NCBI RefSeq assembly: GCF_020622355.1 | Contig: NZ_WHVL01000001.1 | Span: forward strand, 248,001 to 312,000 | Direction of reading: 5' to 3' | DNA: 64,000 bases | DNA from: Vreelandella malpeensis | GTDB lineage: Bacteria; Pseudomonadota; Gammaproteobacteria; Pseudomonadales; Halomonadaceae | Part shown: positions 34,776 through 45,833 of the stretch, piece after piece | Position numbering within the stretch: the first letter of the stretch is position 1 | How the letters are laid out: each line of letters opens with the position of its first letter | Position numbers and translations under genes: made by a program | The notes under the pieces: model-generated | What the model was told of the DNA's origin: nothing | Databases searched by the model: none | Seen by the model: only the letters and a program-made list of their open reading frames with translations

Positions 34776-35285
34776 TCAGAAGCGGTAGCGCAGGCCAACG
34801 CTTGCGGCGTCGAAGTCGTAGGCGGATTTGTCGAGATAGCGCATGTAATCGGCGCCCACGGCGACGTTGGGTGCGATGTCTACCTCGGCGCCAGCACCGT
34901 AGGAGAAGCCGCTTTCACGGTCGATGTCGAAATCGACCTCGGTCATGCCCGCCAGGCCGTAGAGGCGAACGTTGGGGGCGATCGGCGCGATACCCTTGGC
35001 ATAGACGCCGGCCAGGTAGTCAAGCTTGGCACCGCCGTCGGAGCCGCCGGTACCCAGGTGGCCTTCCAGCGCGAAGTAGTCGTTGAACTGGGCGCCGCCG
35101 CGAAGGCGCAGGCCCGTGCTGTCGCGCGAGGAGCCGCGGTCCGGGTCCAGATTCCAGAACATGGCATCGCCGCCGATGTAGCCTTCCGGATAGCCAAAGG
35201 ATTGCTGCGCTTGAGCGGATGCCGCGAAAGCACCCGAGCCGAGCAACAGGGCAGCGGAGGTGAGTGACAAGACGGTCATCTTCAT
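34776..35285 (-). CDS. Outer-membrane beta-barrel protein
   Basis: A 169-residue porin-like protein with a signal peptide (MKMTVLSLTSAALLLGSG, cleaved near AQA) and eight likely strands, ending in Phe (VGLRYRF), the usual C-terminal insertion signal of outer-membrane barrels. The pattern of alternating residues and Gly/Tyr/Asp turns resembles OmpA-like or opacity-type barrels. The ATG at 35283-35285 starts the signal; the frame is open much further upstream by chance. Confidence 0.85.
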   Translation of the reverse strand: MKMTVLSLTSAALLLGSGAFAASAQAQQSFGYPEGYIGGDAMFWNLDPDRGSSRDSTGLRLRGGAQFNDYFALEGHLGTGGSDGGAKLDYLAGVYAKGIAPIAPNVRLYGLAGMTEVDFDIDRESGFSYGAGAEVDIAPNVAVGADYMRYLDKSAYDFDAASVGLRYRF

Positions 35286-35362
35286 AGGGGTAACCTCAGT
35301 TAAAAAACAGTGTTTCCTTACGCCGACCAAGTGTGGCTCAAGACGCTCGAAAACGCAAATCC

Positions 35363-36280
35363 TCAGCGCACCCGGGAAAGGCCGAGTATCACGATCCCCC
35401 CGACCACGACCGCCCCACCCAACAGTTGAACCGGCTCGAGCATCTGCCCCAGCACGAAATAACCGAACACCAGCGAGGCCACCGGCTCGATGTTCATGAC
35501 CGGGGCGTTGCGCGCCATGTCGAGTCGCGGCACGAAGATGAACAGCGTCGAGAACCCGGCGCCGTACAATAGCGCCAGAAGCCCGAGCCCCGTCCAGCCC
35601 GCCGCGTTCTCGGGCAGGTCCATGCCGCCGGGCACCGCGCCCAGCACCGCTCCCGCTATCATGGCGAAGAACACCGTCTGCATGGTGAGCAGGCTGCGAA
35701 GCGTGCTGCCCACGCCAGCCAAGCGGTGCTCGGTGATCCACAGCGCGCTTGCGAACACGAAGGCAGCCATCAACCCGAAACCGATCCCGGTGAGCCACTC
35801 CGGGCCCATGGCCTCGGGCTGGGAGAGCCAGGCGGGAATGTCGAGCACGACCAGAAGCCCCACCAGGATGGTACCCATTACCAGGCACTGGCGAAGCGTC
35901 GGTCGCGGCCCGCCCAGCGCCCAGCTCAAGAGCGCCAGCTGGATGGGAAAGGTATTGACCAGCAGCAGCGCGATGACCACGGGAAGTCGCGCCACCGCCG
36001 AGTAGAGGCTCAGGCTCTGAACGGTGATCAATAGCCCCACCGCTAGTTGCCAGGGCCAGGTGCCGCGAGGCAGCCACAGACGCTTGCGCTGCAGGGCCAC
36101 CAGCATGAGCAGGATCACGCACGCAACGCCGGAACGGGTCAGAATGGCCAACAAAAGCCCCGTGCCGTTGTCGAAGGCCAGACGCGCCGAAACGTGGTTG
36201 GCCGCGAACATGCTGCCCACGGTCAGCAGCAGGGCGATTGCCAGCGGGCGGGGCAGCGCGGAAGGGGCAGATGTGGACAT
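35363..36280 (-). CDS. EamA/DMT-family transporter
   Basis: A 305-residue inner-membrane protein with ten hydrophobic segments arranged as two five-helix halves, the EamA duplication. Typical stretches are ARLPVVIALLLVNTFPIQLA and ARNAPVMNIEPVASLVFGYF. The family exports amino acids and other metabolites; the substrate here is unknown. It lies 78 bases upstream of the barrel gene on the same strand. Confidence 0.88.
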   Translation of the reverse strand: MSTSAPSALPRPLAIALLLTVGSMFAANHVSARLAFDNGTGLLLAILTRSGVACVILLMLVALQRKRLWLPRGTWPWQLAVGLLITVQSLSLYSAVARLPVVIALLLVNTFPIQLALLSWALGGPRPTLRQCLVMGTILVGLLVVLDIPAWLSQPEAMGPEWLTGIGFGLMAAFVFASALWITEHRLAGVGSTLRSLLTMQTVFFAMIAGAVLGAVPGGMDLPENAAGWTGLGLLALLYGAGFSTLFIFVPRLDMARNAPVMNIEPVASLVFGYFVLGQMLEPVQLLGGAVVVGGIVILGLSRVR

Positions 36281-36471
36281 GCGTTGGATCGGCTCGCGTT
36301 GAGTTTACAAGAGGTCATGAACGGTCATTTTACACGGTTGATCCACGCACTTGAGCGCTGATCGACGAACGATCGAAATGATATACTAATGTCTAATGCG
36401 CTGACGCCAGAGAGGCGGATTTCCCTCGACGCCACGACGTTTCACGTCGTCATAACACAAAGAAGGCTCAT

Positions 36472-37656
36472 ATGAACGCACCGGTGCTGGTGATCAACTG
36501 CGGCTCCTCCTCGATCAAGTACGCGCTGATCGATTCCACTCTCGAGACACCGCGTTTGGCCGGCCTGGCAGAACGCCTGGGCACGCCCCAGGCGCGGCTC
36601 AAGGGCAAGAACAGCGCCGGTGAAAGCTTCATTCAGGCGCTGCCCGGCGCCGACCATGCCAAGGCCCTGAACGCCATACTGGATCGGCTCGAGGGACGCC
36701 TGCCCGTGGCGGTGGGCCACCGTATAGTCCACGGCGGCGAGCGCTTCACCCAGGCCGCGCTGATCACCGGCGACGTGCTGGAGGCCATCCAGGCCACCGC
36801 CGCCCTGGCGCCGCTTCACAATCCGGCCAACCTGGCAGGCATCGAGGCAACGCAAACCGTCTTCGCCGAGCTTCCTCAGGTGGCGGTGTTCGACACCGCC
36901 TTTCATCAGACGCTACCGCCCAAGGCGTACCGCTACGCCCTGCCTGAGGCGTTCTACACCGAGCACGGCATCCGCCGCTACGGCTTCCACGGCACCAGCC
37001 ACGCCTTCGTCAGCCGTCGCGCCGCCGAACTCAGCGAACGCGGTGAAGGCGGCTGGCTGACCGCGCACCTGGGCAATGGCTGCTCCACCGCTGCCGTATG
37101 GCAGGGCAAAAGCGTGGATACCAGCATGGGCCTGACGCCGCTCGAGGGACTAGTGATGGGCACGCGTAGCGGCGACGTCGACCCGGGCCTGCACGCCCAC
37201 CTGCATCGGCAGCTCGGTTGGTCGCTCGACGAGATCGACGATGTGCTCAACAAGCGAAGCGGCCTCCTGGGGCTTTCCGGGCTGACCAACGACATGCGCG
37301 AAATCGAGGAAAAAGCGCTCGAGGGCCACGCCGGCGCTTCGCTTGCGCTGGAGGTCTTCTGCTACCGTATCGCAAAGTCGCTGGCCGCGCTTTCGTGTGC
37401 GCTGCCGGTGCTCGATGGCGTGATCTTCACCGGCGGCATCGGCGAGAACTCGCCCATCGTACGCGCCCGGGTGCTCGAGCTTCTGCCCCACTTCGGCTTC
37501 GCCCTCGATGACGCCGCCAACGAGGCGACGATTCGCGGCGGCGAAGGCGCCATCGGCAAGGCCGGCCACACCGGCCCCGAGGCCTGGGTGATCCCCACCG
37601 ATGAAGAGGGCCGCATCGCCCTGGAAACCCGCCAGTGCCTGGAGACGTTTCTATGA
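36472..37656 (+). CDS. ackA: Acetate kinase AckA
   Basis: A 394-residue kinase that interconverts acetate plus ATP with acetyl phosphate. Signatures are [17 protein letters not shown] near the start, [11 protein letters not shown], the catalytic [23 protein letters not shown] and the nucleotide site [10 protein letters not shown]. Its stop overlaps the pta start (ATGA), so the two enzymes of the acetate/acetyl-CoA path are coupled. Confidence 0.97.
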   Translation: MNAPVLVINCGSSSIKYALIDSTLETPRLAGLAERLGTPQARLKGKNSAGESFIQALPGADHAKALNAILDRLEGRLPVAVGHRIVHGGERFTQAALITGDVLEAIQATAALAPLHNPANLAGIEATQTVFAELPQVAVFDTAFHQTLPPKAYRYALPEAFYTEHGIRRYGFHGTSHAFVSRRAAELSERGEGGWLTAHLGNGCSTAAVWQGKSVDTSMGLTPLEGLVMGTRSGDVDPGLHAHLHRQLGWSLDEIDDVLNKRSGLLGLSGLTNDMREIEEKALEGHAGASLALEVFCYRIAKSLAALSCALPVLDGVIFTGGIGENSPIVRARVLELLPHFGFALDDAANEATIRGGEGAIGKAGHTGPEAWVIPTDEEGRIALETRQCLETFL

Positions 37657-39839
37657 ACATCGCAAGCGATCAACCGCAGGCCATCCTGCTGGTGCCCACC
37701 AGCGCCGGCGCCGGGCTCACCTCGGCGTGCCTGGGTCTCATCCAGGCGCTGGATACCATCGGCCTGAAGGCGGGATTTCTCAAGCCCTTCATGCAGAACG
37801 AGCTCAACGGGCCGGGGCTCGACCGTTCGACGGCGCTGGTATCGCGCACCCTCAACCAGCGCCCGCCCTCGCCGATCTCCCAGGCGCGCCTGGAGCGTCT
37901 TCTGCGCGACGACCAGACCGACGAGTTGATGGAGGACGTGATCGAGCTGTTCGACCAGGTCACCCGTCAGGCCTACCGCGACGGCTCGGCGCTCGACCTG
38001 GTGGTGGTCGAGGGCGTGGTGCCTACCCAGCACACTACCTACGCCACCCAGACCAATGCCCAGCTGGCCCACGCCCTGAACGCGCGCATCATCCTGGTCG
38101 GCACCGGGGATCTCCACGAGCCACAGCGCCTGGCGGAAGAGCTCGACATGCATGCGCGAAGCTTCGGCGGCGTGAGTTCCAAGCGCACCCTGGGCGGCAT
38201 CCTGATGCGCATGAAGAATTTGCCCTACGGCGGCCACGAGGATGAGCTTTCCGCCGCCCCGGGCACGGTCAAGCCCCAGCTCGAGGAGCCGGTGCTCGAG
38301 GAGCTTCGTCGCTACTCGCCGTTTCTGGCCACGGAAAGCTTCCATCTGATCGGCATCGTGCCTCAGAGCAAGACCCTGACCGCCCCGCGTACCCTGGATG
38401 TGGCTCGAGCGCTGGACGCTCGGCTGCTCAACGAGGGCGATGCCGCCGGGCGCCGGGTGATGTCGACGAGCCTGTGCGCGCGAAGCGCGGCGAATGCGCT
38501 GCACATCTTCACGCCGGGAAGCCTCGTGGTGGCCTCTGGGGACCGCGACGACGTGATCCTCGCTGCCGCCCTTGCCACCATGAACGGCACCAAGCTTGCC
38601 GGGGTGCTGCTCACCAACGGCTTCATGCCCAACGACAACATGATCGAGATGTGCCGGCCTGCGCTGCGCACGGGCCTGCCGGTACTAGCGGTCGAGACCG
38701 ATAGCCTCACCACCGCCCAGAACCTGACCCAGATCAATCGCGAAATCCCGCTGGACGATTTCGAGCGTGCCGAGCAGGTGGCCCGCTACGTGGCCGCCCA
38801 CATGGACCTGGACTGGCTCAAGGCCAACCTTTCCCGCGGCTACACCCGGCGGCTGTCGCCCTCGGCGTTTCGCTTTCAGCTCGTCAAGCAAGCCCAGCAG
38901 GCCAAAAAGCGCATCGTGCTGCCGGAGGGCAACGAACCCCGTACCGTGGAAGCGGCCATCATCTGTCAGCGCCGGGGCATTGCGGACTGCGTGCTCCTGG
39001 GTCAGCGCGAGGAGATCGAGAACGTCGCCCGCCATCGTGGGCTGACCCTGCCCGAGGAGCTTGCCATCATCGATCCGGAAAGCACCCGGGCAAGCTATGT
39101 CGGCCCGATGGTGGAGCGCCGCCGGGGCAAGCTCAACGAGCTCACCGCCGAGGCCCAGCTTCAGGACAACGTGGTGCTGGGCACCATGATGCTCGCCATG
39201 GACGAGGTGGACGGCCTGGTGTCCGGGGCGATCCACACCACCGCCAACACCGTGCGTCCGGCGTTCCAGTTGATCAAGACCGCGCCGGAGTACAACCAGG
39301 TCTCGTCGATCTTCTTCATGCTGTTGCCGGAGCAGGTGGTGGTCTACGGCGACTGCGCGGTGAACCCGGACCCGGACGCCGAGACTCTGGCGGAGATCGC
39401 CCTTCAGAGCGCGCGCTCCGCCGAGGCCTTCGGCATCGAGCCAAGGGTAGCGATGATCAGCTACTCGACCGGGGATTCCGGCAGCGGCGTGGACGTGGAC
39501 AAGGTGCGCGAGGCGACCCGCATCGCCCGCGAGCGGGCCCCGCATTTGGCCATCGACGGCCCGCTTCAGTACGACGCGGCGGCCATTGAAAGCGTCGGCA
39601 AGCAGAAGGCGCCGGACTCCCCGGTGGCGGGTCGGGCCACGGTGTTCGTCTTCCCGGACCTGAACACCGGCAACACCACCTACAAGGCGGTGCAGCGAAG
39701 CGCACAGGTGGTGAGCGTCGGCCCGATGCTTCAGGGCCTCAACAAGCCGGTGAACGATCTTTCCCGCGGCGCGCTGGTCGACGACATCGTCTACACCATC
39801 GCCTTGACGGCGATCCAGGCCGGTCAGCGCAACGGCTGA
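37653..39839 (+). CDS. pta: Phosphate acetyltransferase Pta (long type)
   Basis: A 728-residue three-part enzyme that moves acetyl between phosphate and CoA. The first 380 residues form a DRTGG-bearing regulatory region starting with a P-loop-like [13 protein letters not shown]; the C-terminal third is the catalytic domain with [33 protein letters not shown] and [16 protein letters not shown]. The length equals that of long enterobacterial Pta. The ATG at 37653 overlaps the ackA stop. A strong terminator follows. Confidence 0.96.
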   Translation: MNIASDQPQAILLVPTSAGAGLTSACLGLIQALDTIGLKAGFLKPFMQNELNGPGLDRSTALVSRTLNQRPPSPISQARLERLLRDDQTDELMEDVIELFDQVTRQAYRDGSALDLVVVEGVVPTQHTTYATQTNAQLAHALNARIILVGTGDLHEPQRLAEELDMHARSFGGVSSKRTLGGILMRMKNLPYGGHEDELSAAPGTVKPQLEEPVLEELRRYSPFLATESFHLIGIVPQSKTLTAPRTLDVARALDARLLNEGDAAGRRVMSTSLCARSAANALHIFTPGSLVVASGDRDDVILAAALATMNGTKLAGVLLTNGFMPNDNMIEMCRPALRTGLPVLAVETDSLTTAQNLTQINREIPLDDFERAEQVARYVAAHMDLDWLKANLSRGYTRRLSPSAFRFQLVKQAQQAKKRIVLPEGNEPRTVEAAIICQRRGIADCVLLGQREEIENVARHRGLTLPEELAIIDPESTRASYVGPMVERRRGKLNELTAEAQLQDNVVLGTMMLAMDEVDGLVSGAIHTTANTVRPAFQLIKTAPEYNQVSSIFFMLLPEQVVVYGDCAVNPDPDAETLAEIALQSARSAEAFGIEPRVAMISYSTGDSGSGVDVDKVREATRIARERAPHLAIDGPLQYDAAAIESVGKQKAPDSPVAGRATVFVFPDLNTGNTTYKAVQRSAQVVSVGPMLQGLNKPVNDLSRGALVDDIVYTIALTAIQAGQRNG

Positions 39840-39863
39840 TCACCGCGTTTATTGCGCTCAACC

Positions 39864-39900
39864 AAAAACGCCCCGAGGCTTGGCCTCGGGGCGTTTTTTT
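39864..39900 (+). terminator. Terminator of ackA-pta
   Basis: A 16-base stem with a 3-base loop (arms 39864-39879 and 39883-39898) ending in a run of eight T. It separates ackA-pta from the convergent cyo operon and its A-run could also serve the opposite strand. Confidence 0.96.
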
Positions 39901-39917
39901 TGGCGGTCACTTGCGTA

Positions 39918-40790
39918 TCAAACCAGCGGCACCACCGCTTCGAGCACCATCACCAGGCTCATCGCCGTGATGGTCAGGATGGAGACGCCGAAGACCTGCT
40001 TGGCCCAGCGCACATCATCATTGAGACGATAGCCGCGCAGTGCCAGGTAGAGCCAGTAGCAGCCCATCACCAATGCCACGCACAGGTAGCCGATGCCGGC
40101 CTGGCTCGCCAGTCCCAGCGCCAGAGACGCGGGAATGAACGCCACGATGTAGCCGAGAATGTGATGCTTGGCGGTCTTGATGCCGCGCACCACCGGCAGT
40201 ACCGGAATCGATGCCCGCTGATAGTCCGCGTAGCGGAAGATCGCGATGGCGTAGGAGTGCGGCATCTGCCATAGGCAGAAGATCACCAGCAGTGCAATCG
40301 CGCCGCTGTCGAAGGTACCGGTCACCGCGCAGTAACCCACCACCGGCGGCATCGCCCCGGAGAGGCTGCCCACCAGAGTGCCGTACTCGGAGTGACGCTT
40401 CATGTAGAGGCTGTATATGCCAACGTACACGCCCCAGCCGATCACGGCGAGTGCCACGGTCAAGCCGTTGGTGCCGAGTGCCAGACACACCACGCCGCAC
40501 ACGCCCAGAAGCGCCGAGAGCCCCAGCGCCTGGGTGATCGATACGCTGCCGCGTACCAGCGGGCGATGGCGCGTGCGCGCCATCAGGGCATCGATATCGC
40601 GATCGATCACGTTGTTGCAAGCGCAGGCCGAACCGATGATCAGCGCGATACCGAGCAGTACGGCGGCGAAGGTCATCAGGTCGAACTGCCCCTGGGCGGC
40701 CAGGAAGTAGCCCCCGATGGCGGCAATCAGATTGCCGCCGATGATACCGGGTTTGGTGAGCTCCAGAAGATCCTGCCGCCGGCTGGGCAT
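39918..40790 (-). CDS. cyoE: Protoheme IX farnesyltransferase CyoE (heme O synthase)
   Basis: A 290-residue membrane prenyltransferase that adds farnesyl to heme b to make heme O for cytochrome bo3. The diphosphate-binding NNVIDRDIDALMARTRHRPL is diagnostic, with a second Asp-rich loop later (YRLNDDVRWAKQ). The ATG at 40788-40790 begins MPSRRQDLLELTKPG as in other CyoE. It is the last gene of cyoABCDE. Confidence 0.95.
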   Translation of the reverse strand: MPSRRQDLLELTKPGIIGGNLIAAIGGYFLAAQGQFDLMTFAAVLLGIALIIGSACACNNVIDRDIDALMARTRHRPLVRGSVSITQALGLSALLGVCGVVCLALGTNGLTVALAVIGWGVYVGIYSLYMKRHSEYGTLVGSLSGAMPPVVGYCAVTGTFDSGAIALLVIFCLWQMPHSYAIAIFRYADYQRASIPVLPVVRGIKTAKHHILGYIVAFIPASLALGLASQAGIGYLCVALVMGCYWLYLALRGYRLNDDVRWAKQVFGVSILTITAMSLVMVLEAVVPLV

Positions 40791-40795
40791 CGTGG

Positions 40796-41125
40796 TTAGC
40801 CGATCATCATGTTGATGTGCAGATGATGCATGATCCACAGGGAGCCTCCTACCACGAGGGCGAGAATCGAGACAGTGAACACGAAGGACATCATGTTCCA
40901 TCCTTCGTCGGCCTTGGTGTTCAGGTGCATGAACATGACCAGCTGGACCAGCATCTGAAGGACCGCGGTGATGACGATGATCCAGACGGTGACGGGGGTG
41001 CTGAACGCACCCATCATCACGGCGCCGAAGGGGATGATCGTCAGCACCAGCGACAGGACCAGACCCAGTACGTAGGACTTGGTGGAACCGTGGGCGCTCG
41101 CCGGTTCAATAGAAGCAGAGCTCAT
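40796..41125 (-). CDS. cyoD: Cytochrome bo3 oxidase subunit IV CyoD
   Basis: A 109-residue protein with three hydrophobic helices and the Met/His-rich loop VMFMHLNTKADEGWNMM typical of subunit IV. It stabilises the oxidase. It lies 1 base after cyoC and 5 bases before cyoE. Confidence 0.95.
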   Translation of the reverse strand: MSSASIEPASAHGSTKSYVLGLVLSLVLTIIPFGAVMMGAFSTPVTVWIIVITAVLQMLVQLVMFMHLNTKADEGWNMMSFVFTVSILALVVGGSLWIMHHLHINMMIG

Positions 41126-41126
41126 C

Positions 41127-41756
41127 TCAAAGCACTCCCATCAGGTAGACGAAGGAGAAGACGCAGATCCAGACGATATCCAGGAAGTGCCAGAACAGGC
41201 TCAGGCACAGGATACGCGGACGCGTGGCGGCATTGATGCCCTTGGTCTGGAGTTGAACCAGCATCACCAGGATCCAGATCATGCCGAAGGTCACGTGCAG
41301 GCCGTGGGTGCCTACCAGCGTAAAGAACGCCGACAGGAAGGCACTGCGGTCCGGACCGTACCCTTCATGGATCAGGTGATGGAATTCATAGACTTCCATC
41401 CCGAGGAACATCAGGCCCAGCACGAAGGTCACCACCAGCCACATCTTCAACTGGCCGACACGGTTGGCGTTCATGGCCAGAACGCCCATGCCGAAGGTGA
41501 AACTACTGATCAGCAGGGCAAAGGTACCGAACAGGATCAGCGGCAGCTCGAAGATGTCCGCGCCGGTCGGCCCGCCCGCCGTGCCCCTCATGAGCACGGC
41601 GTAGGTGGCGAACAGCGTCCCGAAGATCACCAGGTCACTCATCAGGTAGACCCAGAAGCCGAATACCTTGGTACCCGCTACATCGTGATGCTCGTGGTGC
41701 TCATGATCGTCGTGGTCACCCGCATGGGCGCCGTGGTGCAATGTATCTGTCGCCAT
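41127..41756 (-). CDS. cyoC: Cytochrome bo3 oxidase subunit III CyoC
   Basis: A 209-residue protein with five membrane helices and a His-rich N-terminus ([19 protein letters not shown]). [27 protein letters not shown]-type sequence and [13 protein letters not shown] mark subunit III of quinol oxidases. Its start shares one base with the cyoB stop. Confidence 0.95.
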   Translation of the reverse strand: MATDTLHHGAHAGDHDDHEHHEHHDVAGTKVFGFWVYLMSDLVIFGTLFATYAVLMRGTAGGPTGADIFELPLILFGTFALLISSFTFGMGVLAMNANRVGQLKMWLVVTFVLGLMFLGMEVYEFHHLIHEGYGPDRSAFLSAFFTLVGTHGLHVTFGMIWILVMLVQLQTKGINAATRPRILCLSLFWHFLDIVWICVFSFVYLMGVL

Positions 41757-43732
41757 TACGAGTGTGCCTCCACACGCTTGAGATGCGCCTGTTCGATCCG
41801 CTCGACTTCGGCGGCGGGCACATAGTAGTCGATGTCGTCGTTAAACACGCGGGCCAGGAAGCTCACGAGCGTCCCCACGGCGCCGACGATCGCCAGCCAC
41901 CAGATATGCCAGATCATCGCGAAGCCGAAGATCATGGCGAAGACGCTGATGATCGGACCGGCATGGGTGTTCTTGGGCATGTGAATATCGTGGTAGGCCT
42001 TTTGCTCCGCCTGCTCGAGACCGCGCTGCTTCTGGGTCCAGAAGCTGTCGATGTCACCCACGGTCGGCTCGTGCGCGAAGTTGTAGAACGGCGCCGGAGA
42101 CGAGGTGGACCACTCGAGGGTACGAGCATCCCACGGGTCGCCGGTGACGTCGGCGTTCTTCTTGCGATCACGGACACTGACGTAGAACTGGATGATGGTA
42201 CAGGCGATACCACAGGCGATCAGGACCGCACCCACCCAGGCCACGATCATCCAGGGCTGCCATTCGGCGTTCGGGTAGGACTGCATGCGACGCGCCGCAC
42301 CGTAGAAGCTCAGCACGTAAAGCGGCATGAACGCGGTGTAGAAGCCGATGATCCAGAACCAGAAGGAGCGCTTGCCCCACTTCTCGTCGAGGGTGAAGCC
42401 GAAGGCTTTCGGGAACCAATAGGTCAGACCCGCCAGCATGCCGAACAGTACGCCGCCGATGATCACGTTGTGGAAGTGCGCGATGACGAACAGGCTGTTG
42501 TGCAGCACGAAGTTCGCCGCCGGCAGTGCCAGCATCACACCGGTCATGCCACCGATGGTGAAGGTGATGATGAAGCCGAGCGTCCACAGTACCGGAGAGG
42601 TCATCTCCAGGCGGCCACGGAAGATGGTGAAGATCCAGTTGAAGACCTTAACCCCCGTCGGGATCGCGATGATCATCGTCATGATGCCGAAGAAGGCGTT
42701 GACGTTGGCGCCCGCCCCCATGGTGAAGAAGTGGTGCAGCCAGACGATGAACGAAAGCACGGTGATCGCCACGGTCGCCCACACCATGGTGTGGTAACCG
42801 AACAGACGCTTGCGAGCGAAGGTCGCGATGACCTCGGAGAACACACCGAAGGCCGGCAGGATCAGGATGTAGACCTCAGGATGCCCCCACGCCCAGATCA
42901 AGTTGACGTACATCATCACGTTGCCGCCAAGCTCGTTGGTGAAGAAGTTCATGCCGAAGTAACGATCCAGCGTCAGCATCGCGATAGTCGCCGTCAGAAT
43001 CGGGAACGAGGCGATGATCAGGACGTTCGCGCAAAGCGAGGTCCAGGTGAAGATCGGCATGCGGAACAGTGTCATGCCCTTGGTGCGCATCTTCAGGATG
43101 GTGACGAAGAAGTTGATACCGGTCAGGGTCGTACCGATACCGGATATCTGCAGCGCCCATATCCAGTAATCCACCCCGACCCCGGGACTGTACTCTATCC
43201 CCGAGAGCGGCGCGTAGGCGAGCCAGCCGGTAGTCGCGAACTCACCCACGACCAGAGAGATGTTGATCAGGATGGCCGAGACCGCGAACAGCCAGAAGCT
43301 CAGGTTGTTCAAGAACGGGAAGGCAACGTCGCGGGCACCGATCTGCAGCGGTACCACCAGGTTCATCAGGCCGATGACCATCGGCATCGCCACGAAGAAG
43401 ATCATGATCACGCCGTGGGCGGTGAAGATCTGATCGTAGTGATCCGGGGGTAGAAAGCCCATGGAACCGCCGGCGGCCACCATTTGCTGGGTCCGCATCA
43501 TAATCGCATCGGCAAAGCCGCGCAGCAGCATGACCAGCGCCACGATGAAGTACATGATGCCGAGTTTCTTGTGATCCACCGAGGTGAACCACTCGTTCCA
43601 CAGCCAGCCCCACTTACGGAAGTAAGTGATGGCCGCCAGCAGTCCAAGACCGCCGATGATCATCCCTATTCCCACGACCACGATAATCGGATCGTGCAAA
43701 GGGATTGCGTCAAAACCTAATTTACCGAACAC
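41756..43732 (-). CDS. cyoB: Cytochrome bo3 oxidase subunit I CyoB
   Basis: A 658-residue heme-copper catalytic subunit that oxidises ubiquinol and pumps protons. Seen are the heme ligand region in [14 protein letters not shown], the copper B/cross-linked Tyr segment [20 protein letters not shown], the [10 protein letters not shown] histidine pair and the final [12 protein letters not shown] heme ligands. Length is close to E. coli CyoB. Confidence 0.97.
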   Translation of the reverse strand: MFGKLGFDAIPLHDPIIVVVGIGMIIGGLGLLAAITYFRKWGWLWNEWFTSVDHKKLGIMYFIVALVMLLRGFADAIMMRTQQMVAAGGSMGFLPPDHYDQIFTAHGVIMIFFVAMPMVIGLMNLVVPLQIGARDVAFPFLNNLSFWLFAVSAILINISLVVGEFATTGWLAYAPLSGIEYSPGVGVDYWIWALQISGIGTTLTGINFFVTILKMRTKGMTLFRMPIFTWTSLCANVLIIASFPILTATIAMLTLDRYFGMNFFTNELGGNVMMYVNLIWAWGHPEVYILILPAFGVFSEVIATFARKRLFGYHTMVWATVAITVLSFIVWLHHFFTMGAGANVNAFFGIMTMIIAIPTGVKVFNWIFTIFRGRLEMTSPVLWTLGFIITFTIGGMTGVMLALPAANFVLHNSLFVIAHFHNVIIGGVLFGMLAGLTYWFPKAFGFTLDEKWGKRSFWFWIIGFYTAFMPLYVLSFYGAARRMQSYPNAEWQPWMIVAWVGAVLIACGIACTIIQFYVSVRDRKKNADVTGDPWDARTLEWSTSSPAPFYNFAHEPTVGDIDSFWTQKQRGLEQAEQKAYHDIHMPKNTHAGPIISVFAMIFGFAMIWHIWWLAIVGAVGTLVSFLARVFNDDIDYYVPAAEVERIEQAHLKRVEAHS

Positions 43733-43735
43733 GGC

Positions 43736-44725
43736 TTAACCTCCCGCCTCGTTGCTGATGAGCTGGCCGTTGTCTGCCCCCTCACCCTCTTGGTTGTCGG
43801 TCGTCTGATAGGCTTCATTGCTATCCACGGCCGGTGCACGGTCTGCGTCCTGCGTATCCGTTTCAGGATCCGTTCCCGTATGGAAACTGCTGACCAGACG
43901 TTCGTAGAACTCCGGGGTCACGCTCGAGAAGTACTGGACCGGATCGAACGAGGAGCGCTCGGCGAGCTCAGAATACCCTTCCGGGAACGTCAGCTCGTTG
44001 GGTGACGCCGCAACGTCCGCGACCCATGCCTCGAAATCCTCGTCGGACGTGACGTAGGCGTCGAAGACCATGCCGGCAAAACCCGCACCGCTGTAGTTGG
44101 ACGAGCGTCCCCAGTAGGTACCGATCTCGTTGCCGATCAGGTGAACGTCATTGTCCATGCCCGCCATGGCGTAGATTTGAGTACCCAGGCGCGGAATGAA
44201 CAGCGAGTTCATCACCGAGCCGGAGCTTACGCGAAAGCGTACCGGCGTGTTGACCGGAATGGTGACTTCGTTGACCGTGGCGATGCCCTGCTCCGGATAG
44301 ATGAACAGCCACTTCCAGTCCAGCGAGATCGCCTGGATCTCGAGGGTCGGCTGATCGCTTTCGAGCGGGCGGTGCGGGTCGAGCTCGTGGGAGGAGCGCC
44401 AGGTGATGACCGCCAGGATACCGACGATGACGACCGGAACCAGCCACACGATGGCCTCGATCACGTTGGAGTGTGCCCAATCCGGAAGGTACTGCGCGAC
44501 GGTGTTATTGCGCCGATAGTGCCAACCGAAAGCGATCGTGAGCACAATGACGGGAATAACCACGATGAGCATCAAGCCAAAGGCACTGAGAATCAGCGAA
44601 CGCTGTGCTTCACCGATATCGCCCTTGGGATCCATCAGGGCCGAGCTACAGCCTGCCAGCAGCAAGCACAGCGCAAGGAGCACGAAGAACGTGCCGCGCC
44701 TGCGCCATTTGGAGGGTTGTTGCAT
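43736..44725 (-). CDS. cyoA: Cytochrome bo3 oxidase subunit II CyoA
   Basis: A 329-residue lipoprotein subunit: lipobox LLAGC (Cys26), two membrane helices, then a cupredoxin domain (LDWKWLFIYPEQGIATVNEV) that lacks copper ligands, as expected for quinol oxidases. The last 60 residues form an acidic, Gln/Asp-rich tail (TDPETDTQDADRAPAVDSNE), longer than usual. First gene of the operon. Confidence 0.95.
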   Translation of the reverse strand: MQQPSKWRRRGTFFVLLALCLLLAGCSSALMDPKGDIGEAQRSLILSAFGLMLIVVIPVIVLTIAFGWHYRRNNTVAQYLPDWAHSNVIEAIVWLVPVVIVGILAVITWRSSHELDPHRPLESDQPTLEIQAISLDWKWLFIYPEQGIATVNEVTIPVNTPVRFRVSSGSVMNSLFIPRLGTQIYAMAGMDNDVHLIGNEIGTYWGRSSNYSGAGFAGMVFDAYVTSDEDFEAWVADVAASPNELTFPEGYSELAERSSFDPVQYFSSVTPEFYERLVSSFHTGTDPETDTQDADRAPAVDSNEAYQTTDNQEGEGADNGQLISNEAGG

Positions 44726-45011
44726 GGTGCGATCTCGTCAGAGTTGCGTTACAAAACCGGTCACTACACAGCGCGTCAAACGCCAGGCCATGGTAGCGGA
44801 CCAACTAGCACCCCATATTTTTCCTAGAGCACTAGGCGCAACGCCTGATTACACCGGGAAAAATATGCGCTACCGCATGGGGTTGGTAGCGAACTTAGCG
44901 TGCGCTTGACGCACAAACAAAGGCAGCGATATTTTCTACCGATCGGCTGCGCGCAGAAAGCGACGCATTGCCGCACCCTGCCCGAAAAAACCGCTAGATA
45001 CCGCGCCTTGG
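44726..45011. promoter_or_regulatory. Region upstream of cyoA with a long inverted repeat
   Basis: This stretch carries the cyo promoter (minus strand) and the 3' side of deoR. It contains CATATTTTTCC (44814-44824) matched exactly by GGAAAAATATG (44857-44867), with two small hairpins nested between them (CTAG-AGCA-CTAG at 44824-44835 and AGGCG-CAA-CGCCT at 44834-44846). Its role is unknown. Confidence 0.55.
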
Positions 45012-45773
45012 CTAAGTGATTGCGATGTCCGTCACGCACGGCAAGCCCATCTCAAATCGCTTTGAAATCTGCTCGTCGTCGGTGACCACCACATCGAAGT
45101 CGCTAAGAGTAGCAAAATAGGCTGGTCGAACGACACCCATTTTGCGCCCATCGACGACTAAAATTCGCCGCGCGGCGGTGGCGATCGCCGCCCGCTTGGG
45201 CGCCACTTCGTGAAAGTGAAAGCAGCTCACGCCCTGCCTTGCGTCCACCCCCGCGGCGGAAATCAGCGCCTTGTTGATGCCCAGCCGCCGGATTTCGTCG
45301 GCCACGCCGTCGCCCCCAAAGGATTGCGAGGCGCCGTAGTAGAGCCCCCCCAGAAGGATGAGTCGCACGCCAGGCAACGCCGCTACCTGGTTGGCGACGT
45401 TCAAGGCATAGCTCACCACGGTGAGTTCGCAAAAGCGCGCAAGCAAAGGAAGCAGCGGCTGCAGGGTAGAGCCGCAGTCGATGAACAGCGTGTCGCCCTC
45501 CTCGATGAAATCCAGCGCGCGCTGGCAGAGGCGATGCTTCACCGCTAGCCCCAGCGCCTCCTGTTCGGTGAGATCGTAGACCGGAGGCGTCGGCGCCACC
45601 TTGAACAAGCGCCCGCCCATCAGCGCGATTGGCCCCGGGCACGCCTGAAGATCGCGACGAATGGTCATTTCGCTCACCTGGCAGAGCTTCGCCGCGTCGC
45701 GAAGGTGCAGCACCCCCTGGCAGCCCAGCGCTTCCTTCAACCGTTCGAAACGCTGTTCCCGGCGTTCGCTCAT
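45012..45773 (-). CDS. deoR: DeoR-family transcriptional repressor of the deo operon
   Basis: A 253-residue repressor with an N-terminal helix-turn-helix (LHLRDAAKLCQVSEMTIRRD) and a sugar-phosphate-binding DeoR C-terminal domain (GDTLFIDCGSTLQPLLPLL and DGRKMGVVRPAYFATLSD). It sits head to head with the tsx-deo genes and the two 16-base operators lie between. By analogy it senses deoxyribose 5-phosphate. The ATG at 45771-45773 is favoured; the frame upstream lacks domain sequence. Confidence 0.9.
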   Translation of the reverse strand: MSERREQRFERLKEALGCQGVLHLRDAAKLCQVSEMTIRRDLQACPGPIALMGGRLFKVAPTPPVYDLTEQEALGLAVKHRLCQRALDFIEEGDTLFIDCGSTLQPLLPLLARFCELTVVSYALNVANQVAALPGVRLILLGGLYYGASQSFGGDGVADEIRRLGINKALISAAGVDARQGVSCFHFHEVAPKRAAIATAARRILVVDGRKMGVVRPAYFATLSDFDVVVTDDEQISKRFEMGLPCVTDIAIT

Positions 45774-45833
45774 GCACCCTCCCCCGTTATTCGAGCCCCC
45801 GTTCACGAAATGTCGACGGTCGCCGCAAACCGG

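Noticed and set aside
35286-36122. N-terminal extension of the outer-membrane barrel gene
   Set aside because: The extension is out-of-frame reading of the EamA gene; the signal peptide starts at 35285.
41741-43453. 570-codon open frame on the plus strand opposite cyoB
   Set aside because: Its translation is a His/Asp/Arg-rich string without domains; it mirrors the strongly conserved cyoB codons in a high-GC genome.
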